Source: Siphonodentalium dalli
Taxonomy: Eukaryota > Mollusca > Scaphopoda > Gadilida > Siphonodentaliidae
Length of the DNA stretch: 64,000 nt
Assembly: GCA_032622095.1 (NCBI GenBank)
Contig: CP136063.1
Coordinates: forward strand, 272,237,426-272,301,425
Reading direction: 5' to 3'
This document shows positions 54,189 through 64,000 of the stretch, one piece after another; positions within the stretch are counted from its first letter, which is position 1, and each line of letters begins with the position of its first letter. Position numbers and translations under genes: made by a program. The notes under the pieces are model-generated. The model did not search any database. It was not told the origin of the DNA and saw only the letters and a program-made list of their open reading frames with translations.

Positions 54189-57100
54189 CTCATGGAATGT
54201 TACAAATAAAGAGCGTTCATTGCTAGTATTATTCCTGGTATGTAACCAACAAAGAACGTCCATTGTTAGTCTTATGCATTGTATGCTACAAGTAAGGAAC
54301 GTTCATTGCTAGTCTTAATCCTGGTATGGAACCAACAAAGAACGTCCATTGTTAGTCTTATTCATTGTATGTTACAAATAAAGAGCGTTCCTTGCTAGTC
54401 TTATTCCTGGTATGTAATCAACAAAGAATGTCCACTGCTAGTCTTACTCCTGGTATGCTACAAATAAAAAGCGTTCATTGTTATTCTTACTCCTGGTATG
54501 TTACAAATAAAGAGCGTCCATTGCTAGTCTTATTCCTGGAATGTAACCAACAAAGAACGTCCATTGTTAGTCTTATTCATGGTATGTTACAAATAAAGAG
54601 CGTTCATTGCTAGTCTTATTCCTGGTATGTAACCAACAAAGAACGTCCATTGTTAGTCTTATTCATGGTATGTTACACATAAAGAGCGTTCATTGCTAGT
54701 CTTATTCCTGGTATGTTACAAATAAAGAGCGTTCATTGTTAGTCTATTCCTGGTATGTTACAAATAAAGAACGCTCATTGTTAGTCTATTCCTGGTAAGT
54801 TACAAATAAAGAACGCTCATTGTTAGTCTATTCCTGGTATGTTACAAATAAAGAGCGTTCATTGTTAGTCTATTCCTGGTATGTTACAAATAAAGAACGC
54901 TCATTGTTCGTCTATTCCTGGTATGTTACAAATAAAGAGGGTTCATCGTTAGTCTATTCCTGGTTTGTTACAAATAAAGAACGCTCATTGTTAGTCTATT
55001 ACTGGTATGTTACAAAAAAAGAGCGTTCATCGTTAGTCTATTCCTGGTATGTTACAAATAAAGAACCCTCATCGTTTGTCTATTCCTGGTATGTTACAAA
55101 TAAAGAACACTCATTGTTAGTCTATTCCTGGTATGTTATAAATAAAGAGTGTTCATTGTTAGTCAATTCCTGATATATTACACATAAAGAACGCTCATAG
55201 TTAGTCTTACTCCTGGTATGTTACATATAAAGAACGCACATTGTTAGTCTTACTCCTGGTATGTTACATATAAAGAACGCACATTGTTAGTCTTACTCCT
55301 GATATGTTACAAATAAAGAGCGTTCATTGCTAGTCTATTCCTGTTATGTTACAAATAAAGAGCGTTCATTGTTAGACTATTCCTGGTATGTTACAAATAA
55401 AGAGCGTTCATTGTTAGTCTTACTCCTGGTATGTTACAAATAAAGAAAGCTCATTGTTAGTCTATTCCTGGTATGTTATAAATAAAGAGCGTTCATTGTT
55501 AGTCTTACTCCTGGTATGTTACCAATAAAGAACGCTCATTATTGGAATATTCCTGGTATGTTACAAATAAAGAGCGTTCGATGTTAGTCCTACTCATTGT
55601 ATGTTAAAAATAAAGACCGTTCATTGTTAGTCTTAGTCATGGTATGTTAGAAATAAAGAGCGCTCATTGTTAGTCTATTCCTGGTATGTTATAAATAAAG
55701 AGCGTTCATTGTTAGTCTTACTCCTGGTATGTTACCAATAAAGAACGCTCATTGTTAGTCTATTCATGGTATGTTGCAAATAAAGAGCGTTCATTGTTAG
55801 TCTATTCTTGGTATGTTACAAATAAAGAACGCTCATTGTTAGTCTTATTCCTGGTATGTTACAAATAAAGAGCGTTCATTGTTCGTCTATTCATGGTATG
55901 TAACCAACAAAGAACGTCCATTGTTAGTCTTATTCATGGTATGTTACAAATGAAGAGCGTTCACTGTTAGTCACCTCCTGCTAAATAACCAATAATGAGC
56001 GTTCATTGTTAGTCTATTCCTGGTATGTTACAATAAAGATCATTCATTGTTAGTCGTATTCCTGGTATGTTACAAATAAAGAGCGTTCATTGTTAGTCTA
56101 TTCCTGGTATGTTACAAATAAAGAGCGTTTATTGTTAGTCTATTCCTGGTATGTAGCCAACAAAGAACTTTCATTGTTAGTCTTATTCCTAGTATGTTAC
56201 ACATTAAGAGCGTTCATTGTTAGTCTATTCATTGTTTGTTACCAATACAGACCGTTCATTGTTAGTCTTAGTCATGTTATGTTAGAAATAAAGATTGTCT
56301 CTTGTTAGTATATTCATGGTATGTTACAAATAAAGATAGTTCATTGTTAGTCTTATTCCTGGTATGTTACAAATCAAGAGCGTTCATTGTTAGTCTTACA
56401 CATTGTATGTTAAAAATAAAGAGCGTTCATTGTTAGTCTATTCCTGGTTTGTTATAAATAAATAACGCTCATTGTTATATAGTCTATTCTTGGTATGTTT
56501 CAAATAAAGAGCGTTCATTGTTAGTCTATTCCTGGTATGTTACAAATAAAGAGCATTCATTGTTATTCTATTCCTGGTATGTTACAAATAACGAGCGTTC
56601 ATTGCTAGTCTATTCCCGTTATGATACAAATAAATAGCGTTCATTGTTAGACTATTACTGGTATGTTACACATAAAGAGCGTTCATTGTTTGTATTATTC
56701 CTGGTATGTTACAAATAAAGAACGCTCATTGATAGTCTATTCCTGGTATGTTACAAATAAAGAACGTTCATTTTTAGTCTATCCCTGGTATGTTACAATA
56801 AAGAGCGTCATTGTTAGTCTATTCCTGGTATGTTACAAATAAAGAGCGTTCATTGTTAGTCTATTCATGGTATGTTACAAATAAAGAACGTCCATTGTTA
56901 TTCTTATTCATGGTATGTTACAAATAAAGAGCGTTCATTGTTAGTCTTATTCCTGGTATGATACACATAAAAAGCGTTCATTGTTAGTCTACTCATTGTA
57001 TGTTACCAATAAAGACCGTTCAGTGTTAGTCTTAGTCATGGTATGTTACAAATTAAGAGCGTTCATTGTTAGTATATTCATGGTATGTTACAAATAAAGA

Positions 57101-58049
57101 TCGTTCATTGTTAGTCATATTCCTGGTATGTTACAAATAAAGAGCGTTCAATGTTAGTCTTACTCATTGTATGTTAAAAATAAAGACCGTTCATTGTTAG
57201 TCTTAGTCATGGTATGTTAGAAATAAAGAGCTTTCCTTGTTAGTATATTCATTGTATGTTACAAATAAAGATCGTTCATTGTTAGTCTTATTCCTGGTAT
57301 GTTACACATAAAGAGCGTTCATTGTTAGTCTACTCATTGTATGTTACCAATAAAGACTGTTCATTGTTAGTCTTAGTCATGGTATGTTACAAATAAAGAA
57401 CGCTCATTGTTAGTCTTATTCCTGGTATGTTACAAATAACGAACTCTCATTGTTAGTCTTATTCCTGGTATGTTACTAATAAAGAGCGTTCATTGTTAGT
57501 CTAGTCCTTGTATGTTACAAATAAAGAACGCTCATTGATAGTCTTACTCCTGGTATGTAACCAACAAAGAACGTCCATTGTTAGTCTTATTCATGGTATG
57601 TTACAAATAAAGAGCGTTCACTGTTAATATATTCCTGGTATATAACTAACAAAGAACGTCTATTGTTGGTATATTCCTGGTATGTTACAAATAAAGCGCG
57701 TTCATAGTAAGTCTTACTCATGGTATGGTACAAATAAAGAGCGTTCATTGCTAGTCTTATTCCTGGAATGTAACCAACAAAGAACGTCCATTGTTAGTCT
57801 TATTCATGGTATTTTACAAATAAAGAGCGTTCATTGCTAGTCTTATTCCTGGTATGTAACCAACAAAGAACGTCCATTGTTAGTCTTATTCATGGTATGT
57901 TACACATAAAGAGCGTTCTTTGCTAGTCTTATTCCTGGTATGTTACAAATAAAGAGCGTTCATTGTTAGTCTATTCCTGGTATGTTACAAATAAAGAACG
58001 CTCATTGTTAGTCTATTCCTGGTAAGTTACAAATAAAGAACGCTCATTG

Positions 58050-58553
58050 TTAGTCTATTCCTGGTATGTTACAAATAAAGAGCGTTCATTGTTAGTCTAT
58101 TCCTGGTATGTTACAAATAAAGAACGCTCATTGTTCGTCTATTCCTGGTATGTTACAAATAAAGAGGGTTCATCGTTAGTCTATTCCTGGTTTGTTACAA
58201 ATAAAGAACGCTCATTGTTAGTCTATTCCTGGTATGTTACAAATAAAGAGCGTTCATTGTTAGTCTATTCCTGGTATGTTACAAATAAAGAACGCTCATT
58301 GTTCGTCTATTCCTGGTATGTTACAAATAAAGAGGGTTCATCGTTAGTCTATTCCTGGTTTGTTACAAATAAAGAACGCTCATTGTTAGTCTATTCCTGG
58401 TATGTTACAAATAAAGAGCGTTCATTGTTAGTCTATTCCTGGTATGTTACAAATAAAGAACGCTCATTGTTCGTCTATTCCTGGTATGTTACAAATAAAG
58501 AGGGTTCATCGTTAGTCTATTCCTGGTTTGTTACAAATAAAGAACGCTCATTG
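58050..58553 (+). repeat. Local triplication of a 168 bp four-monomer unit
   Basis: Three 168 bp units at 58050-58217, 58218-58385 and 58386-58553 appear identical. Each has four 42 bp monomers marked in order by GAGCGTTC, GAACGCTC, GAGGGTTC and GGTTTGTTAC. The corresponding places near 4368, 26339, 33913, 40385, 46182, 49409 and 54823 hold one unit only. Because all monomers are 42 bp, one frame stays open from 58047 to 58583 (178 codons of a 14-residue repeat like LVYSWYVTNKERSL). That follows from the period and is not evidence of a gene. Confidence 0.95.
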
Positions 58554-61500
58554 TTAGTCTTACTCCTGGTATGTTACAAATAAAGAGCGTTCATCGTTAG
58601 TCTATTCCTGGTATGTTACAAATAAAGAACGCTCATCGTTTGTCTATTCCTGGTATGTTACAAATAAAGAACACTCATTGTTAGTCTATTCCTGGTATGT
58701 TATAAATAAAGAGTGTTCATTGTTAGTCAATTCCTGATATATTACACATAAAGAACGCTCATAGTTAGTCTTACTCCTGGTATGTTACATATAAAGAACG
58801 CACATTGTTAGTCTTACTCCTGGTATGTTACAAATAAAGAGCGTTCATTGCTAGTCTATTCCTGTTATGTTACAAATAAAGAGCGTTCGTTGTTAGACTA
58901 TTCATGGTATGTTACACATAAAGAGCGTTCATTGTTAGTCTTACTCCTGGTATGTTACAAATAAAGAAAGCTCATTGTTAGTCTATTCCTGGTATGTTAT
59001 AAATAAAGAGCGTTCATTGTTAGTCTTACTCCTGGTATGTTACCAATAAAGAACGCTCATTATTGGTATATTCCTGGTATGTTACAAATAAAGAGCGTTC
59101 GATGTTAGTCCTACTCATTGTATGTTAAAAATAAAGACCGTTCATTGTTAGTCTTAGTCATGGTATGTTAGAAATAAAGAGCGCTCATTGTTAGTCTATT
59201 CCTGGTATGTTACAAATACAGAGCGTTCATTGTTAGTCTTACTCCTGGTATGTTACCAATAAAGAACGCTCATTGTTAGTCTATTCATGGTATGTTGCAA
59301 ATAAAGAGCGGTCATTGTTAGTCTATTCCTGGTATGTTACAAATAAAGAACGCTCATTGTTAGTCTTATTCCTGGTATGTTACAAATAAAGAGCGTTCAT
59401 TGTTCGTCTATTCATGGTATGTAACCAACAAAGAACGTCCATTGTTAGTCTTATTCATGGTATGTTACAAATAAAGAGCGTTCACTGTTAGTCACCTCCT
59501 GGTAAATTACCAATAATGATCGTTCATTGTTAGTCTATTCCTGGTATGTTACAAATAAAGATCATTCATTGTTAGTCGTATTCCTGGTATGTTACAAATA
59601 AAGAGCGTTCGTTGTTAGTCTATTCCTGGTATGTTACAAATAAAGAGCGTTTATTGTTAGTCTATTCCTGGTATGTAGCCAACAAAGAACTTTCATTGTT
59701 AGTTTTATTCCTAGTATGTTACACATTAAGAGCGTTCATTGTTAGTCTATTCATTGTTTGTTACCAATAAAGACCGTTCATTGTTAGTCTTAGTCATGTT
59801 ATGTTACAAATAAAGATTGTCTCTTGTTAGTATATTCATGGTATGTTACAAATAAAGATAGTTCATTGTTAGTCTTATTCCTGGTATGTTACAAATCAAG
59901 AGCGTTCATTGTTAGTCTTACACATTGTATGTTGAAAATAAAGAGCGTTCATTGTTAGTCTATTCCTGGTTTGTTACAAATAAATAACGCTCATTGTTAT
60001 ATAGTCTATTCTTGGTATGTTTCAAATAAAGAGCGTTCATTGTTAGTCTATTCCTGGTATGTTACAAATAAAGAGCATTCATTGTTATTCTATTCCTGGT
60101 TTGTTACAAATAACGAGCGTTCATTGCTAGTCTATTCCCGTTTTGTTACAAATAAAGAGCGTTCATTGTTAGTCTATTCCTGGTATGTTACAAATAAATT
60201 GCGTTTATTGTTAGTCTATTCCTGGTATGTAGCCAACAAAGAACTTTCATTGTTAGTTTTATTCCTAGTATGTTACACATTAAGAGCGTTCATTGTTAGT
60301 CTATTCATTGTTTGTTACCAATAAAGACCGTTCATTGTTAGTCTTAGTCATGTTATGTTACAAATAAAGATTGACTCTTGTTAGTATAGTCATGGTATGT
60401 TACAAATAAAGATAGTTCATTATTAGTCTTATTCCTGGTATGTTACAAATCAAGAGCGTTCATTGTTAGTCTTACACATTGTATGTTGAAAATAAAGAGC
60501 GTTCATTGTTAGTCTATTCCTGGTTTGTTACAAATAAATAACGTTCATTGTTATATAGTCTATTCATGGTATGTTTCAAATAAAGAGCGTTCATTGTTAG
60601 TCTATTCCTGGTATGTTACAAATAAAGAGCATTCATTGTTATTCTATTCCTGGTTTGTTACAAATAACGAGCGTTCATTGCTAGTCTATTCCCGTTATGT
60701 TACAAATAAAGAGCGTTCATTGTTAGACTATTACTGGTATGTTACACATAAAGAGCGTTCATTGTTTGTATTATTCCTGGTATGTTACAAATAAAGAACG
60801 CTCATTGTTAGTCTATTCCTGGTATGTTACAAATAAAGAACGTTCATTTTTAGTCTATCCCTGGTATGTTACAATAAAGAGCGTCATTGTTAGTCTATTC
60901 CTGGTATGTTACAAATAAAGAGAGTTCATTGTTAGTCTATTCCTGGTATGTTACAATTAAAGAGCGTTCATTGTTAGTCTATTCATGGTATGTTACAAAT
61001 AAAGAACGTCCATTGTTATTCTTATTCATGGTATGTTACAAATAAAGAGCGTTCATTGTTAGTCTTATTCCTGGTATGATACACATAAAAAGCGTTCATT
61101 GTTAGTCTACTCATTGTATGTTACCAATAAAGACCGTTCATTGTTAGTCTTAGTCATGGTATGTTACAAATTAAGAGCGTTCATTGTTAGTATATTCATG
61201 GTATGTTACAAATAAAGATCGTTCATTGTTAGTCTTATTCCTGGTATGTTACACATAAAGAGCGTTCATTGTTAGTCTACTCATTGTGTGTTACCAATAA
61301 AGACTGTTCATTGTTAGTCTTAGTCATGGTATGTTACAAATAAAGAACGCTGATTGTTAGTCTTATTCCTGGTATGTTACAAATAACGAACGCTCATTGT
61401 TAGTCTTATTCCTGGTATGTTACTAATAAAGAGCGTTCATTGTTAGTATAGTCCTTGTATGTTACAAATAAAGAACGCTCATTGATAGTCTTACTCCTGG

Positions 61501-62867
61501 TATGTAACCAACAGAGAACGTCCATTGTTAGTCTTATTCATGGTATGTTACAAATAAAGAGCGTTCACTGTTAATCTATTCCTGGTATATAACTAACAAA
61601 GAACGTCTATTGTTGGTATATTCCTGGTATGTTACAAATAAAGCGCGTTCATAGTTAGTCTTACTCATGGTATGGTACAAATAAAGAGCGTTCATTGCTA
61701 GTATTATTCCTGGTATGTAACCAGCAAAGAACGTCCATTGTTAGTCTTATTCGTTGTATGCTACAAATAAGGAGCGTTTATTGCTAGTCTTAATCCTGGT
61801 ATGTAACCAACAAAGAACGTCCATTGTTAGTCTTATTCATGGTATGTTAAAAATAAAGAGCGTTCATTGCTAGTCTTATTTCTGGTATGTAACCAACAAA
61901 GAACGTCAATTGTTAGTCTTATTCATTGTATGTTACAAATAAAGAGCGTTCATTGATAGTCTTATTACTGCTATGTAACCAACAAAGAACGTCCACTGTT
62001 AGTCTTACTCCTGGTATGTTACAAATAAAGAGCGTTCATTGTTAGTCTTACTCCTGGTATGTTGCAAATAAAGAGCGTTCATTGCTAGTCTTATTCCTGG
62101 ATTCTAACCAACAAAGAACGTCCATTGTTAGTCTTATTCATGGTATGTTACAAATAAAGAGAGTTCATTGCTAGTCTTATTCCTGGTATGTTACAAATAA
62201 AGAGAGTTCATTGCTAGTCTTATTCCTGGTATGTAACCAACACAGAACGTCCATTGTTAGTCTTATTCATGGTATGTTACAAATAAAGAGCGTTCATTGC
62301 TAGTCTTATTCCTGGTATGTTACAAATAAATAGCGTCCATTGTTAGTCTACTCCGGGTATGTTACAAATAAAGAACGCTCATTGTTAGTCTATTCCTGGT
62401 ATGTTACAAATAAAGAACGCTCATTGTTAGTCTATTCCTGGCATGTTACAAATAAAGAGCGTTCATTGCTAGTCTTATTCCTGGTATATAACGAACAAAG
62501 AGCGTTCATTGTTAGTCTTACTCCTGGTATGTTACGAATAAATAGCGTTCATTGTTAGTCTATTCCTGGTATGTTACAAATAAAGTGCGTTCATTGCTAG
62601 TCTTATTCCTGGTAGTCTTATTCCTGGAATGTTACAAATAAAGAACGCTCATTGTTAGTCTATTCCTGGTATGTTACAAATAAAGAACGTCCATTGTTAG
62701 TCTTAATCCTGGTATGTTACAAATAAAGAACGTTCATTGCTAGTCTTATTCCTGGTATGTTACAAATAAGGAACGTCCATTGTTAGTATATTCCTGGTAT
62801 GTTACAAATAAAGAGCATTCATTGTTAGTCTTACTCCTGGTATGTTACAAATAAAGAGCGCTCATTG

Positions 62868-62995
62868 TTAGTCTTATTCCTGGTATGTTACAAATAAAGA
62901 GCGTTCATTGTTAGTCTTATTCCTGGTATGTTACAAATAAAGAGCGTTCATTGTTAGTTTATTCCTGGTATGTTACAAATTAGGAACGCCCATTG
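62868..62995 (+). repeat. 128 bp three-monomer unit, single copy, next to island 7
   Basis: Only one 128 bp unit is present here, against two beside the other six islands. Its third monomer reads CAAATTAGGAACGCCC rather than CAAATAAGG. Confidence 0.92.
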
Positions 62996-63047
62996 TTAGT
63001 CTTATTCCTGGTATGTTACAAATAGAGAGCGTTCATTGTTAGTCTAA

Positions 63048-63421
63048 TCTGCAAGGCCAGTGTCTAGTTGAAACATTCAAAAACATATATTCTTGAACTT
63101 TATTAACGCATGCCAAACTACTAGTGTTAGCGCTGCCACTTGACAAATTTGCTGATGGCAAAAATAATTCAAATTTGGCAAAAACAAAATTCCCGGTGAA
63201 ATTAAGCCTCTGCGTGGTCTTTCCTCCACCCGTAAAATTGACAACGTCGTGTGTGTCCTTGCGGCTGGAACGACGATAAACCCTAACAAACAAACAAACA
63301 AACATAGCAAATCCTCTTGTGATGCGCCCTTCTGATAAGGCAACCCTTCTATCGTGTTATTGTTTGATTATTGGTGTATTATGTGGTGATAAACTAGAGA
63401 TGCGAATATAATTATTAACTA
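63048..63421. repeat. Non-satellite island, copy 7 (374 bp)
   Basis: Same junctions and same GTGTGTGTCCTTGCGG form as copies 2, 5 and 6. The monomer to its right contains CAACAAAGAGCGTCC where the others have CAACAAAGAACGTCC. No gene is called. Confidence 0.9.
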
Positions 63422-64000
63422 CTCATGGAATGTTACAAATAAAGAGCGTTCATTGCTAGTATTATTCCTGGTATGTAACCAACAAAGAGCGTCCATTGTT
63501 AGTCTTATGCATTGTATGCTACAAGTAAGGAACGTTCATTGCTAGTCTTAATCCTGGTATGGAACCAACAAAGAACGTCCATTGTTAGTCTTATTCATTG
63601 TATGTTACAAATAAAGAGCGTTCCTTGCTAGTCTTATTCCTGGTATGTAATCAACAAAGAATGTCCACTGCTAGTCTTACTCCTGGTATGCTACAAATAA
63701 AAAGCGTTCATTGTTATTCTTACTCCTGGTATGTTACAAATAAAGAGCGTCCATTGCTAGTCTTATTCCTGGAATGTAACCAACAAAGAACGTCCATTGT
63801 TAGTCTTATTCATGGTATGTTACAAATAAAGAGCGTTCATTGCTAGTCTTATTCCTGGTATGTAACCAACAAAGAACGTCCATTGTTAGTCTTATTCATG
63901 GTATGTTACACATAAAGAGCGTTCATTGCTAGTCTTATTCCTGGTATGTTACAAATAAAGAGCGTTCATTGTTAGTCTATTCCTGGTATGTTACAAATAA

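Larger units (their letters stand above)
50831..60148 (+). repeat. 8.6 kb HOR unit, copy 2 (9318 bp; contains island 6)
   Basis: Repeats copy 1 at offset 8641 up to about 58.2 kb with scattered single-base differences, for example GTGTGTTACC near 51969 and CATAGTAAGTC near 57703. It is 677 bp longer: 336 bp from two extra 168 bp units at 58.05-58.55 kb plus 341 bp that copy 1 lacks near 50,081. The island-less jump recurs near 57,745. No gene is seen. Confidence 0.88.
1..64000 (+). repeat. Satellite DNA array of 42/43 bp monomers in higher-order repeats
   Basis: Head-to-tail monomers fill the window except for seven islands of 370-374 bp. A clean 42 bp consensus monomer lies at 58050-58091. 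Key parts are TTAGTCTATTCC, then TGGTATGTTACAAATAAA, then GAGCGTTCATTG. The 43 bp form has one extra T (GTCTTATTCC or GTCTTACTCC). A second common type reads TGTAACCAACAAAGAACGTCC in its second half. All monomers lie on the + strand and I saw no inverted block. Each monomer has one CpG at the centre of a quasi-palindrome and an AATAAA hexamer. One + frame of the 42 bp monomer is stop-free, the other two + frames and all three - frames have stops. Variant monomers recur in the same order at constant kilobase spacings, which defines the higher-order structure. This is non-coding satellite DNA of a eukaryote. A centromeric, pericentromeric or heterochromatic role is possible but nothing here proves it. 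Confidence 0.97.
60149..64000 (+). repeat. 8.6 kb HOR unit, copy 3 (cut by the window end; contains island 7)
   Basis: Starts with the same GTTTTGTTACAAATAAAG joint as copy 2. The offset to copy 2 is 9318 bp at 60525 and 9361 bp at 62340, after one extra 43 bp GAGAGTTC monomer near 62,180. It is 9233 bp at the island, after loss of one 128 bp unit. The array runs off the window end mid-monomer. No gene is seen. Confidence 0.88.

Noticed and set aside
58047-58583. 178-codon open frame with a perfect 14-residue repeat
   Set aside because: It starts at TTG, not ATG, exists only because three 168 bp units have no 43 bp monomer, and has no domain, signal peptide or conserved end. Other open runs of 61-136 codons along the array have the same explanation.
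1-64000. CRISPR array
   Set aside because: Regular short repeats are present, but there are no unique spacers and no cas genes. Whole monomers repeat directly and are in higher-order units.
1-64000. CENP-B box
   Set aside because: The CpG of the monomer sits in AGCGTTC or AACGTCC contexts, which do not fit the TTCG...CGGG pattern. A centromere role is not supported by a known motif.
1-64000. Inverted duplications or strand switches within the array
   Set aside because: All monomers and all seven islands read in the same orientation. GAACGCTC, the reverse complement of GAGCGTTC, appears inside normally oriented monomers, so it is point variation rather than inversion.

Overview
The whole 64 kb window is one head-to-tail satellite DNA array. 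I found no convincing protein-coding gene, no tRNA or rRNA gene and no CRISPR array. The monomer is 42 or 43 bp, and a clean consensus copy lies at 58050-58091. Roughly 1,440 monomers are present (my estimate from length), all on the + strand. The array starts and ends mid-monomer, so it continues beyond both window ends. The consensus monomer has 14 G or C in 42 bases.

The monomers are organised into nested higher-order repeats (HORs). Matching variant monomers recur at constant offsets: 7847, 8118, 4889, 3840 and 2290 bp in the first 25 kb, 7573 bp next, an apparently identical 6472 bp tandem pair at 29.06-42.00 kb, and an 8.6-9.3 kb unit present two and a half times from 42.19 kb to the end. 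Smaller duplications of 511, 340, 168 and 128 bp sit inside these units.

The only sequence that is not monomer is a 370-374 bp 'island', present seven times (starts 3321, 25289, 32862, 39334, 45174, 53815, 63048). It always interrupts the same monomer at the same base, with CTA on both sides. This points to one ancient insertion that was then copied passively with the array. The minus strand of its middle part resembles, from memory, a short dispersed repeat common in bivalve mollusc genomes. That is the only hint of the host: a eukaryote, possibly a mollusc, at low to moderate confidence.

Layout: 1-2220 monomer blocks A, C and B; 2221-3320 left flank of island 1; 3321-3690 island 1; 3691-5341 right flank; 5342-25288 a long island-free expansion made of repeated B-to-A units and 'X' blocks, ending in the left flank of island 2; 25289-29059 island 2 with right flank and B block; 29060-42003 two 6472 bp units (islands 3 and 4); 42190-64000 the 8.6-9.3 kb units (islands 5, 6 and 7).

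The most interesting sequence-level observation is that every monomer carries a 26 bp quasi-palindrome centred on its single CpG. Its 8 bp core varies among forms that all fit the palindromic pattern GARCGYTC, two of them exact reverse complements of each other. Open frames seen in the array come from a 42 bp monomer being 14 codons long with one stop-free frame, and I do not call them genes.
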